From Brevibacillus laterosporus (GTDB taxonomy: Bacteria > Bacillota > Bacilli > Brevibacillales > Brevibacillaceae): a stretch of 64,000 nucleotides of DNA. The notes under the pieces are model-generated. The model was given only the letters and a program-made list of their open reading frames with translations, was not told the origin of the DNA and ran no database searches. This document shows, piece by piece, positions 46,440 through 55,171 of this stretch. The stretch spans positions 2,055,501 through 2,119,500 of the forward strand of contig CP033464.1 in the NCBI GenBank assembly GCA_007833815.1. Reading direction: 5' to 3'. Numbering within the stretch: the first letter of the stretch is position 1; each line of letters starts with the position of its first letter. Position numbers and translations under genes: made by a program.

Positions 46440-46655
46440 GTGAGTGGAATATTGAAGCATGCCCCTCCCATCAAAGATATGGTCATCACATTGCAACAGC
46501 AGTTGGTTGCTCTTGTCCAAGAGAAAGGTAGTTTTTCACATCCAATGGTTGTAGCTCTAAGTAAAGAGCTAGATGAATATGTTGTTCAACTACAGAGTCA
46601 ACGCTTTCAACAATATAAGAAACGCAGACAAATGGATGAGAGAGAACACGGTTGA
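46440..46655 (+). CDS. Spo0E-like sporulation aspartyl-phosphate phosphatase
   Basis: A 71-residue protein. The GTG start has only a weak ribosome site; the start is therefore uncertain. The family pattern is present: VITLQQQLVALVQEKGSF, then VVALSKELDEYVVQLQ, where SKELD matches the S-x-E-L-D signature of Spo0E. These small helical hairpins dephosphorylate Spo0A-P and delay sporulation. It follows the second peptide-sensing operon after a terminator, so it may be a target of that system; this is inference. Confidence 0.75.
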   Translation: MSGILKHAPPIKDMVITLQQQLVALVQEKGSFSHPMVVALSKELDEYVVQLQSQRFQQYKKRRQMDEREHG

Positions 46656-46785
46656 TCCATCCATGAAAAAATCAAATGAGAAATGTTGTATATTTTTAAT
46701 GATAATTCCACATTCCTAACTAAGAACCCAGATGGTGGGATTGTTTAACTACCATTACTGATTCTTAGAGAGGATGTTTTTGTTT

Positions 46786-47547
46786 ATGCCATATAAAGCT
46801 ACATGGGGTTTGATTCTTACTGCTACCACCATATTGTTTAGTGCGAGTTCGGCTTATGCAACTCAAAAAATGCAGATATCTAGTACGACTTATGCCGTTG
46901 ATACTCCTTCCCCCCATCATAATAAGATTATGCACAGAAACCACTTCACAGATAATCCTGCGTTGCAATCCCTATTACATCTATCTAAAGAGCAATTAAT
47001 CTCAGAATTAGACAAAGGAAAAAGCCTGGCAGATATCGCCAATAGTCGCGGTGTAGAGAAAACCAAGGTGATCGAACTGTTAAAAAGGCAGCACATGGCG
47101 ATGCTCGATGAAGCTGTAAAGAATGGTAGCATGACGAAAGAACGAGCGGAGAAAGTAAAGGAACATGCTACTACAAGAGCGACCCGCATTGTGGAAGGTA
47201 CCATGCGCTATCACGAGAGAAACCATGGAATGAGAGGAAAGCTGGTTCCTTGGGAGAATCAGGAACTGCTAACCTTGTTAAAAATGGACAGGGAACAATT
47301 AAAAATAACTTGGACAAGCGGGAAATCTCTAAATGAGATTGCCCAAAACCAAGGAGTGTCTAAACAGGAAGTGGCTGCACTTTTGCAAAAAGCGTATATG
47401 GAACGGATTGAGAAGGCCGTAACGGACGGTCATCTTTCCCAAGAAAAAGCTGATGAAATTAAGAATAAGGTTAGCAGTAAGATTGATAAGATAATGAATA
47501 AGAAATGGGAAGATAAGAACGAACACAAGTATGAAAAAAAGAAGTAA
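46786..47547 (+). CDS. Secreted protein with two LADIA-type helical repeats
   Basis: A 253-residue exported protein. ATG 46786 is chosen because GAGAGG lies upstream; the ATG at 46774 abuts that site. The signal peptide ends near AYA. Two copies of an about 70-residue module follow: LLHLSKEQLISELDKGKSLA, DIANSRGVEK and, later, LLKMDREQLKITWTSGKSLN, EIAQNQGVSK. Each continues with a Lys/Glu-rich helix (MTKERAEKVKE; LSQEKADEIKN). The module is widespread in secreted proteins of Actinobacteria and Bacillota, but its role is unknown. The tail is highly charged and ends KKK. Confidence 0.7.
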   Translation: MPYKATWGLILTATTILFSASSAYATQKMQISSTTYAVDTPSPHHNKIMHRNHFTDNPALQSLLHLSKEQLISELDKGKSLADIANSRGVEKTKVIELLKRQHMAMLDEAVKNGSMTKERAEKVKEHATTRATRIVEGTMRYHERNHGMRGKLVPWENQELLTLLKMDREQLKITWTSGKSLNEIAQNQGVSKQEVAALLQKAYMERIEKAVTDGHLSQEKADEIKNKVSSKIDKIMNKKWEDKNEHKYEKKK

Positions 47548-47553
47548 GGCCAA

Positions 47554-47580
47554 AAGAGAGGATTTCTCATCCTCTCTTCA
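47554..47580. terminator. Bidirectional terminator
   Basis: A 10-bp stem AAGAGAGGAT/ATCCTCTCTT with a 5-nt loop, then CATTTTGCTTT. Confidence 0.75.
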
Positions 47581-47602
47581 TTTTGCTTTAAGGGTATAGT
47601 CA

Positions 47603-47986
47603 TCAATGATAAGTAGAGTAGGATTTTGTCATAAGAGAGGCACTGCGGCAGCTACGACATAGTGGTGGATAAGGATGCATTTTTCTGGCTGCAAGTGAAT
47701 CTAGTAGATGGTACTTCCGACAATGCAGACAAGGTTTGACGCTCTTAGTTACCGTTTGTTCTCCCCATGCCAATACTTGTGCTGAGAAGGGTAAAAAATG
47801 TAACGTTTGATAGTGAAAGGCAGGGCCTGATGGATCAATCCAACGAACGATTTGTCCGTTTTCCCACAGAGATAAGTAGGAGTGATCTTCATAAGGATCA
47901 ATGGTAATATGATAGCGATTTCCCTGCCAGATTTGCGAATGGGTCTTCACAAGCGGATCATCCCAGACAAATTGAAAATGTGCCAT
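47603..47986 (-). CDS. Hypothetical protein with a C-terminal zinc-ribbon-like Cys set
   Basis: A 127-residue protein. ATG behind AAAAGGAG. The first about 75 residues are beta-rich with many Trp and His (FVWDDPLVKTHSQIWQGNRY). The C-terminal part has CLHC and, 25 residues later, CRSC, an arrangement that could bind one zinc. No family recognised. It is divergent from the alpha/beta hydrolase. Confidence 0.65.
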   Translation of the reverse strand: MAHFQFVWDDPLVKTHSQIWQGNRYHITIDPYEDHSYLSLWENGQIVRWIDPSGPAFHYQTLHFLPFSAQVLAWGEQTVTKSVKPCLHCRKYHLLDSLAARKMHPYPPLCRSCRSASLMTKSYSTYH

Positions 47987-48137
47987 GGTGGAAAGCTCCT
48001 TTTAGCCGTTTTGATTTCCAGTATGGTCAAAATTCAGACCGACCATAACAGCTCATTGTTATACGGTCATTCATTTTCGCTTGCTGGAAAAAACTGATAC
48101 ACTAGTGGTAAAGATTACATGGAATGGAGGATCAGAC

Positions 48138-49067
48138 ATGAAGACAGGAACGTTTACTTTTACAGATGAACAAGGCTTTACCCTCTTTGTTTATCAATGG
48201 TCTCCAGACAATCAGGAGGACGTGAAGGGAATCGTGCAAATCGCTCATGGTATGACGGAAACAGCGGAACGCTATGAACGATTTGCTCGATTTTTAACAA
48301 ATGCAGGTTATATTGTTTATGCAAACGATCATCGAGGACATGGGAAAACAGCAGGTAGTGTAGAGAAATTAGGCTATGTGGGGCAGAATGGGTTTGTATG
48401 GATGGTCAAAAATATGGCTCAGCTTAGTCAGATCATTCGAGACGAAAACCCGGAGTATCCGCTGTATTTGTTTTCCCACAGTATGGGATCATTTTTGGGA
48501 CAAAAATATATGTATGAATATCCTGAATTGATCGAAGGTATTATTTTATCAGGGAGTAATGGGAGCCGCGGAGTAGAATTGCAAGCCGGGATAGGTATAA
48601 CTGCATTAATTACAGCCATTCGTGGGGAGCAACATCGCAGTACGTGGATAGATTCGTTAGCTTTTGGCAGTTTTAATCGTCATATTCAGTCACCACGTAC
48701 ACCATTTGATTGGTTGAGCAGAGATGCAACTGAAGTAGATAAATACATTGCCGATCCTTTCTGTGGTGTGGTATCCACCAGCAGTTTTTACCGTGACTTT
48801 TTTAAAATGCTTCATGAGATTCAACAGGAGCCATGCTTGCAGCGGATTCCGAAAAACTTGCCTATCTTCGTTATTGCAGGAGATGAGGACCCGGTTGGAG
48901 TTTGTGGCAAAGGAGTTAAGAGGCTAGTCAAAAGATATGAGGAGCTACAGCTACAACAAGTATCCTATAAATTGTATCCACAAGGTAGACATGAGTTGCT
49001 AAACGACATTAATCGCGAGGAAGTCATGCAGGATTGTTTAGCGTGGCTCAATGAGCAGGTGGAGTAA
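48138..49067 (+). CDS. Alpha/beta hydrolase, monoacylglycerol-lipase-like
   Basis: A 309-residue serine hydrolase. ATG 48138 has TGGAGG seven bases upstream. Family signs: VQIAHGMTETAERYERFA with the oxyanion HGM, ANDHRGHGKT, the nucleophile in FSHSMGSFLG, Asp in AGDEDPVG and His in QGRHELLND. This set is that of lysophospholipase or monoglyceride lipases (PldB-like). No signal peptide, so it acts in the cytoplasm. Confidence 0.88.
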   Translation: MKTGTFTFTDEQGFTLFVYQWSPDNQEDVKGIVQIAHGMTETAERYERFARFLTNAGYIVYANDHRGHGKTAGSVEKLGYVGQNGFVWMVKNMAQLSQIIRDENPEYPLYLFSHSMGSFLGQKYMYEYPELIEGIILSGSNGSRGVELQAGIGITALITAIRGEQHRSTWIDSLAFGSFNRHIQSPRTPFDWLSRDATEVDKYIADPFCGVVSTSSFYRDFFKMLHEIQQEPCLQRIPKNLPIFVIAGDEDPVGVCGKGVKRLVKRYEELQLQQVSYKLYPQGRHELLNDINREEVMQDCLAWLNEQVE

Positions 49068-49120
49068 AAATCCCCTCGATTGTCGCTTGTATGCTCAGCA
49101 AAACATTCGAGAGGATTTCT
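49066..49120. terminator. Bidirectional terminator
   Basis: Imperfect stem of about 14 bp (AAATCCCCTCGATTGT against ACATTCGAGAGGATTT) between convergent genes. Confidence 0.65.
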
Positions 49121-49165
49121 TTAGACTTGAAAGAGCTAAAATTTCTTATCGGAACACCAGCTAGC

Positions 49166-50122
49166 TTATTTCACCACAGAAGCGCGTGTAGGTATTAATC
49201 CTTTTGCTTGCTTTCGTTGATACAGGTTGTTACAAACTAGGGCCATGATGATTAGCGTTGTGCCACCTACATCATATATAGTCATGTCATACCCCTGCAT
49301 GACAGAAATGATAAAAGTCGTAACAGGTACAAAGTTGATAAACAGTGTTCCATTAATTGGTGATAATAGCTTAATTCCAGCGTTCCAACTGATCAGCGCA
49401 ATCACACCCGGAAAAATAATCATAAAAGCAAGTTCGTTGCCAGCAGATAAGATTGAGGTCATGGTAGGGACATGTAAAATGTTTAGCGTGGTTAAAGTCA
49501 AAACAATTAGTCCAGATGTGAGTGTACCTAGGACGCAGCTCAGTGTGGAATAGCGTAAAACGGACCATTCACTAAAATGATTGCCACCAATCGTATAGAT
49601 CACCCAGCCTAACACCCCTATGAAGATTAGGAGAACCGCGAAGATACTACTTCCACCTATTAGAAAAGATTTGACATCTCCTTTAGTAATAACCATAAAT
49701 ACCCCAACTAAAGCCACTGCGATACAACCAATCGTAAACGGTTTTGGTTTATTTGATTTATAAATCCATAGAACCAGTACAGATAACATTGGCATCAATG
49801 CTTCCATGACTGAGGCCAGGATGACACCTGAGGTTCCTAATTGATTTTGTCCCCAAAATACTAATAGATTATAGCAGGTGAATGCCATTGTCCCAAAAAA
49901 CCACAAGGACCATCCACGACCTTCTAAACGTAACGCTTTGAAGCCCTCTTTCCAGACTAGTAAACCGATTAAAATGAGGGAAACAACAGAATAACGAATA
50001 ACAGAGAAGTAAAACGGATCAATAAATTCAAATGCACTTTCTGCTACTGGAAACATGGCTCCCCAAGCCACACTTGCTACTAAGCAAAGGAAGGCTCCCT
50101 TCATGATGTTGTCTGTTTTCAT
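49166..50122 (-). CDS. EamA/DMT-family transporter
   Basis: A 318-residue membrane protein with ten predicted helices in two EamA repeats. The first begins GAFLCLVASVAWGAMFPVAE, with the Trp-Gly of the family. The second starts near residue 160. These are exporters of metabolites or amino acids. It is divergent from a LysR regulator across 145 bp, a classic arrangement in which the regulator controls the exporter. Confidence 0.88.
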   Translation of the reverse strand: MKTDNIMKGAFLCLVASVAWGAMFPVAESAFEFIDPFYFSVIRYSVVSLILIGLLVWKEGFKALRLEGRGWSLWFFGTMAFTCYNLLVFWGQNQLGTSGVILASVMEALMPMLSVLVLWIYKSNKPKPFTIGCIAVALVGVFMVITKGDVKSFLIGGSSIFAVLLIFIGVLGWVIYTIGGNHFSEWSVLRYSTLSCVLGTLTSGLIVLTLTTLNILHVPTMTSILSAGNELAFMIIFPGVIALISWNAGIKLLSPINGTLFINFVPVTTFIISVMQGYDMTIYDVGGTTLIIMALVCNNLYQRKQAKGLIPTRASVVK

Positions 50123-50267
50123 TTTCTCTCTCTACCTTTCTCTCTGTAAAAAATTCTACGTTGAACATCATATGTCGAAACCGGTATCATGTAAAATGAT
50201 TGAAATTGATATTAGCCATCATTATAATTGATAGCAAATGTTGAGATAGGAAAAGAGGATAGAGGGA

Positions 50268-51137
50268 ATGGAAATCAGCGATCTACGTATTTTCCAAACA
50301 GTAGCCGAGGAAGGCAGTGTAAGTCAGGCAGCTAAACGCTTAAATTATGTGCAATCAAACGTCACAGCTCGAATTCAACAAGTAGAAAAGGAACTAGGAA
50401 CATCTCTGTTTTATCGACACCGGCGAGGGGTAACTTTAAATGAAGACGGGCGTAAGCTTTTAGGCTATACCCAAAAGATGTTGGCGTTAATGGAAGAAAT
50501 GCAACAATCGTTTCAAACCAGCGAGGACCCATCTGGACCATTGTTGATTGGCTCTGTTGAGACGGTTTCAGCACTACCGATGATTTTGGCGTCGTATCAT
50601 AAACAGTTCCCACGGGTCGATTTATCATTAGTATCTGGAGTGACACAGCATTTGGTAAGTGATGTGCTGCACTATCAGTTAGATGGGGCCTTTGTAAGCG
50701 GACCCATTCAGCATCCTGATATTGTACAGGAGCATGTCATGGAGGAGGAGCTTGTGCTTGTAGCAGCAAGAGGTATCCACTCTTTAGAGGAATGTAAAAG
50801 GAAACCACTCCTTGTATTCCGGTCAGGATGTGGATATCGAGCAAGGTTGACTCAGTGGCTATCAACACAGGGGATCACTCCCACTAAAATAATGGAGTTT
50901 GGAACATTGGAAACGATCCTGGCTGTGGTGGAGTCTGGACTCGGCATTTCGCTTGTGCCAAAATCAACGGTGTTGCGACTACATTCAGAAGGAAACATCC
51001 GTCATTTTACATTGCCAGAGGGATACAATCAGGTAACGACAGTTTTCATCCGCAGAAAGGACTCCTTTTTAACTAATACAATGCGCTGTTTCTTGAATCA
51101 AATTGATCAGTTCCACGAACAACGCATACATGCATAA
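50268..51137 (+). CDS. LysR-family regulator
   Basis: A 289-residue regulator. ATG after GATAGAGGGA. The helix-turn-helix is at residues 3-60 (DLRIFQTVAEEGSVSQAAKR, VQSNVTARIQQVEKELG), followed by a periplasmic-binding-type effector domain (GPLLIGSVETVSALPMILAS onward, VESGLGISLVPKSTV). The probable target is the divergent EamA exporter and its own promoter in the shared 145-bp region. The effector is unknown. Confidence 0.9.
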   Translation: MEISDLRIFQTVAEEGSVSQAAKRLNYVQSNVTARIQQVEKELGTSLFYRHRRGVTLNEDGRKLLGYTQKMLALMEEMQQSFQTSEDPSGPLLIGSVETVSALPMILASYHKQFPRVDLSLVSGVTQHLVSDVLHYQLDGAFVSGPIQHPDIVQEHVMEEELVLVAARGIHSLEECKRKPLLVFRSGCGYRARLTQWLSTQGITPTKIMEFGTLETILAVVESGLGISLVPKSTVLRLHSEGNIRHFTLPEGYNQVTTVFIRRKDSFLTNTMRCFLNQIDQFHEQRIHA

Positions 51138-51534
51138 AAAAAATAACGTATGGCTAACGTTATTTGTGAGAAGAAATGCAAAATTTATTTTGACAGTATT
51201 GCGACCTATGGCAAATTATATAAGGAAATCATAGAAAAACAATAAAAAACGTGATAATTAAGAATAGTTTTATGTTATTAAGGTTATTTTAAGGTTCAAT
51301 CGCCTATTATATGAATTTTATGCGTTTGGCCATGCCTATTTTCATTTTGAGAAGAACCACTGGAAAATAAGTGGGTAAAAATAAAATTAGGCTTTTGAAC
51401 CAGTATATTTGTCTGTATCGAAGCTGATTCCTCTTGCATTCTATGGTATTGGGGATATTGATTTAGTTTTGGAAGTGATTAGGAAATTAACAATCTCCAC
51501 CGTTCCCCAAAACTACAGATAGAGGTGATCAATC
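51138..51534. other. Intergenic region ahead of the Arg-rich gene
   Basis: About 400 bp. A weak hairpin AATAACGT/ACGTTATT (51141-51165) follows the LysR gene. The rest should hold the promoter of the Arg-rich protein. No further gene seen. Confidence 0.4.
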
Positions 51535-51765
51535 ATGTCATGTTGCAGACGCAGAAGACGCAGACACAGAAATAGAGTCAGTAACAGAGATGTCCGTCGA
51601 GCAAGAAGAAACATCCGTAGAGCTAAACGTTTCTTAAATCGAGCTCTTCGTGATTTGAGAAGAAGAAGACGCCACAGAGACCACGAGAGAGACCACGACA
51701 GAGAATGCAGAAGAAGAAGAAGACGTCGCTGCAGAAGTATCCGTCGCTTCAAAAGTATCTGCTAA
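51535..51765 (+). CDS. Arg-rich, protamine-like small protein, spore type
   Basis: A 76-residue protein in which 36 residues are Arg. ATG after AGAGGTGATCAATC. It begins MSCC, then RRRRRRHRNR, an amphipathic middle (RRAKRFLNRALRDL), an Asp/His/Arg block (HRDHERDHDR) and a second Arg run flanked by Cys (ECRRRRRRRCRS). Composition and Cys suggest binding to nucleic acid or to acidic coat or cortex polymers. Similar Arg/Cys-rich proteins are known from spores of Bacillales; the exact role is unknown. Codons alternate AGA and CGC, which argues against a simple repeat artefact. Confidence 0.7.
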   Translation: MSCCRRRRRRHRNRVSNRDVRRARRNIRRAKRFLNRALRDLRRRRRHRDHERDHDRECRRRRRRRCRSIRRFKSIC

Positions 51766-51908
51766 AAAGGAAGAGAGGGGCGCTCATTATATGGGCGCTT
51801 CTTTCTTCATACATGATGTCTATATCCATGGTAAAATAAACAATACATAAACCCTCATTTGTTGGTATATAAAGGGGCACAATGAGTCATCGGGGGTGTT
51901 AACTACAC

Positions 51909-53354
51909 ATGGGGCCCATCAGCCAAATCTATGTCGTTTTATCCGTCATTAATATTTTCCTTGCTATGGCAATTATCTTTTTAGAGCGACGCAATGCTAC
52001 GGCCACCTGGGCTTGGATTTTGGTACTATTTTTTATCCCTGGTTTGGGCTTTTTGATATACGTTATACTAGGCCGCAATTTAAGTGGTCGCAAACTGTAT
52101 CGTATAGACCAGAGAGAAAATAACACACTCAATGAAATGGTCAGACGACAAAAACAGAAGATCCAGCAGGATAGACTCGTATATCAAGATCCGTCGGTGG
52201 AGACATATCGGGATTTCGTCTATATGAATGCGACCACCAATAAGTCATTACTTTCCCAAGATAATGAAGTAGAGATTTACACGAGTGGGAAAGAAAAGTT
52301 TGAAGCGTTATTTGCAAGCTTGGAACAAGCTACGAATCACATCCATTTGCAGTACTACATCTTTCGTCAGGATACACTAGGTTCTAGTTTAGTTGATCTA
52401 CTAGTGAAAAAAGCAAAACAAGGGGTTCAAGTCCGTGTATTATATGATGATATTGGCTCCCTTGGAATCAAGAAGAAATTTTTTGACGAATTAAAGCAGG
52501 CAGGGGGAGAAGTGGCAGTCTTCTTTTCGTCTCCGATACCATACCTTAATTTCCGCTTGAATTATCGTAATCACCGTAAAATCGTCATTGTTGATGGCAA
52601 AATTGGTTTTGTTGGTGGTTTTAATGTGGGTAATGAGTATCTTGGCTTGGATCAGGTGCTAGGTGATTGGCGTGACACGCATCTTCGGATAGAGGGGCTG
52701 GCAGTATCATCCTTGCAAATCACCTTTTTACTTGACTGGAATTTGGCATCAGGTCAAAACATTCCCTACAAAGAAGAGCATTTTCCTAAATGGAGGGGAT
52801 CTGGAAATGTTGCCTTGCAAGTGGTTACAAGTGGTCCTACTTCCAGATATCAGCGTATCCAATACAATTATTTAAAAATGATTCATTCAGCTAAAAAGAG
52901 TCTATACTTACAAACACCCTATTTTGTTCCAGATGAAAGCTTGTTAAATGATTTAAAGATAGCGGTACTTTCGGGGATTGACGTAAAGATCATGATTCCT
53001 AAACGCTCAGACAATCGTCTGGTTCAATGGGCGTCTTCTTCATACATAGGTGAGTTATTAGGGGTAGGAGCACGTTGTTATCTATACGAGAAAGGTTTTT
53101 TGCATGCGAAAACGATGATGGTGGATGGAAGCCTTGCAACAGTTGGTACAGCTAATCTAGATATTCGCAGTCTCAAACTAAATTTTGAAGTAAATGCGAT
53201 TATCTATGACAGTCAAACAGCCATGAAGCTAGAGGAAATCTTTTTACAGGATATTCCTCATTGCACAGAGCTTACGTTAGAAGAGTATAAAAATCGACCG
53301 CGTTTACTCCGTTTTCAAGAGTCAATTGCGCGGTTATTATCTCCAATTTTATAG
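51909..53354 (+). CDS. cls: Cardiolipin synthase (phospholipase D family)
   Basis: A 481-residue membrane enzyme. Two N-terminal helices (about 5-27 and 36-55) are followed by two HKD motifs: HRKIVIVDGKIGFVGG and HAKTMMVDGSLATVGTAN. Length and order match ClsA/YwnE-type enzymes, which join two phosphatidylglycerol molecules into cardiolipin and glycerol. ATG 51909 has GGGGGTG about 12 bases upstream. Single gene with terminator. Confidence 0.93.
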   Translation: MGPISQIYVVLSVINIFLAMAIIFLERRNATATWAWILVLFFIPGLGFLIYVILGRNLSGRKLYRIDQRENNTLNEMVRRQKQKIQQDRLVYQDPSVETYRDFVYMNATTNKSLLSQDNEVEIYTSGKEKFEALFASLEQATNHIHLQYYIFRQDTLGSSLVDLLVKKAKQGVQVRVLYDDIGSLGIKKKFFDELKQAGGEVAVFFSSPIPYLNFRLNYRNHRKIVIVDGKIGFVGGFNVGNEYLGLDQVLGDWRDTHLRIEGLAVSSLQITFLLDWNLASGQNIPYKEEHFPKWRGSGNVALQVVTSGPTSRYQRIQYNYLKMIHSAKKSLYLQTPYFVPDESLLNDLKIAVLSGIDVKIMIPKRSDNRLVQWASSSYIGELLGVGARCYLYEKGFLHAKTMMVDGSLATVGTANLDIRSLKLNFEVNAIIYDSQTAMKLEEIFLQDIPHCTELTLEEYKNRPRLLRFQESIARLLSPIL

Positions 53355-53365
53355 GCTTATTCCAG

Positions 53366-53401
53366 AGCGTGTTACCTGATTAGAAGGGACACGCTTTTTT
53401 A
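53366..53401 (+). terminator. Terminator after cls
   Basis: Stem AGCGTGT/ACACGCT with a 16-nt loop, followed by TTTTTTATT. Confidence 0.75.
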
Positions 53402-53471
53402 TTGATCAAAATTGATAAGGATAATTTATGTAAAAATTTGTTAAAACAGAAAGACAACTTACCATTATATC

Positions 53472-53648
53472 ATGGAACTGGAATTAACATACGCAGATGG
53501 CAAACCGAATAAAGTGATAAAAACGAATGGACAGATGGATGTGATAAAAGAGGGTGAGCAGTTGAAGATATCTCGTGATCATGATTCCAATCCGCTTATA
53601 GAGGAATACAAAGCAATTCAGTCTGATCAACCTGAGAGCGATTCTTAA
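53472..53648 (+). CDS. Small acidic hypothetical protein, 58 codons
   Basis: Frame MELELTYADGKPNKVIK...SDQPESDS. Hydrophilic, acidic, with protein-like composition and a terminator 26 bases after the stop. No clear ribosome site precedes the ATG, so support is modest. No family recognised. Confidence 0.4.
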   Translation: MELELTYADGKPNKVIKTNGQMDVIKEGEQLKISRDHDSNPLIEEYKAIQSDQPESDS

Positions 53649-53673
53649 CTGATAAGATATAGGATAAAACGCA

Positions 53674-53714
53674 AAATGCTTGGAGACTCTAAGAAGAGCT
53701 TCCAAGCATTTTTT
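53674..53714. terminator. Bidirectional terminator
   Basis: An 11-bp perfect stem AAATGCTTGGA/TCCAAGCATTT followed by TTTT. Confidence 0.85.
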
Positions 53715-53728
53715 TGATGTTTAAAGGT

Positions 53729-54877
53729 CTATTTTTTTTGGTAAGTTGCTCGTTCTGGCTTATTAGTCACATTTGTAGAAGCAGTCTCCGTCCTTCTTTT
53801 TGGAGGCACTCCACCCAACAGATGTACCCAAGAGAAACGGGACAACAGGTAGGTGAACAGGAGAGTGATTAGTACTGTAATCAGATACTGATTTACAATC
53901 CCAAGGTTCCCCTTCCATAAGAATTCTAATTTATTAGCAACAGCTAGTGAGGACAAATAGGATAGCAACAAGGGATGCAACAGAAAGATCAAAAAGGATT
54001 GTTGCGAAATCCAGTTGAAGACAGGTTGTAGCGGATTTGTTTTCTGATAAAACAAGCGCCCCAAATTATAAAAAAGGAAAAAGCAGATGAAGCAGTACAA
54101 AATGATGCTGGGTTTAATAGACAGGGTATAGGTGCGAGACCACATCGTATCTATTACGACCAAACCTAGTGTAAGTATCCAGGCAAGAAGGAGCCAGAAT
54201 GTTTTACCTTTGAGCCAGTTTTCCCAGCGTTCTCTGGATTGTGCTAAGAACATGCCTGCTATGAAAAAGAAAATCCAGATAGGTAATGGGATGCTGTAGG
54301 ACCACCATAACCTCGGCAAGATGAATCCTACCATTGCATGTTGTGAGAGATAGACCAGAGATTGAATGCCTACGGTCAAAATAAAGCTGACTAGGAGTAT
54401 GCTGATAGGTGATCGGTAATACCAAGAGCGCAACCATGGATATAACAAATAAAATTGAAAAACAATCAGCATAAAGTACAAATGGACGTAGCCTTTTCCT
54501 TGCCATAATGTTTTGAATAAATAGTCGGTCCACATCAGATAATTTTCATTTTGAAGCAGGCCACTTTGTGTATAACATGCATAGATGATTGTCCACAAGA
54601 TGTAAGGAATAATCAGCTTTTTTATACGCTTTTTCATAGATGGGCGTTGGTGCAACTGTAGCTGGTGATCCTGATAAAAAAGAAAGAATCCGGATAAAAG
54701 CATAAACATAGGAACAGCAAACCGTGATGATTGGTTCCAGATAAAAGCAAAATCGGTTCGAGTGACAAAATGCGATGTCACATGGATGGCAATTACGCCT
54801 AACACGCACAAGACTCGAATAAAATCATATTCTCTTAATCGATGCTCCACAATAAGTTCCTCTTTCATAACTGTCAT
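53729..54877 (-). CDS. Acyltransferase-3-family membrane protein
   Basis: Up to 382 residues with about ten helices. The family start is clear: LREYDFIRVLCVLGVIAIHV with the catalytic-type His, then SRFAVPMFMLLSGFFLFY. Such proteins O-acylate surface polysaccharides or act as exporters of acylated products. The start is uncertain: ATG at 54877 and ATG at 54868 are both possible and neither has a strong ribosome site. The C-terminal tail is basic and polar. It is a second acyltransferase-3 gene in the window, not a close copy of the first. Confidence 0.8.
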   Translation of the reverse strand: MTVMKEELIVEHRLREYDFIRVLCVLGVIAIHVTSHFVTRTDFAFIWNQSSRFAVPMFMLLSGFFLFYQDHQLQLHQRPSMKKRIKKLIIPYILWTIIYACYTQSGLLQNENYLMWTDYLFKTLWQGKGYVHLYFMLIVFQFYLLYPWLRSWYYRSPISILLVSFILTVGIQSLVYLSQHAMVGFILPRLWWSYSIPLPIWIFFFIAGMFLAQSRERWENWLKGKTFWLLLAWILTLGLVVIDTMWSRTYTLSIKPSIILYCFICFFLFYNLGRLFYQKTNPLQPVFNWISQQSFLIFLLHPLLLSYLSSLAVANKLEFLWKGNLGIVNQYLITVLITLLFTYLLSRFSWVHLLGGVPPKRRTETASTNVTNKPERATYQKK

Positions 54878-55171
54878 ACTTTTCTATTTTACATAAATCA
54901 TCTATCTAAATTCAATATCTACCTAATGGAAAAGCAAAGATACTTTAAAAAAGGCTGTTACCATCTATTTAAAAAGATGCAAGGGGGTATAACTTTATTA
55001 TGTGTGATGTTTTTCACAATATTTCTTGGAGATAAAACTTAAAATGACGAAAGATAGAAAGATAAAAATTAGCGTAGCAGAATGGTTGCCAAACCGTTCT
55101 TTAGATTAGGAAGACAAGGTAATGATATACGTTAAAAGCTTTATATAGAGACAAATGGGAGGGTGTAAGAA

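Noticed and set aside
54926-55042. 38-codon frame with a Lys-rich start and one hydrophobic helix
   Set aside because: No ribosome site upstream of the ATG; kept out although the composition is protein-like.
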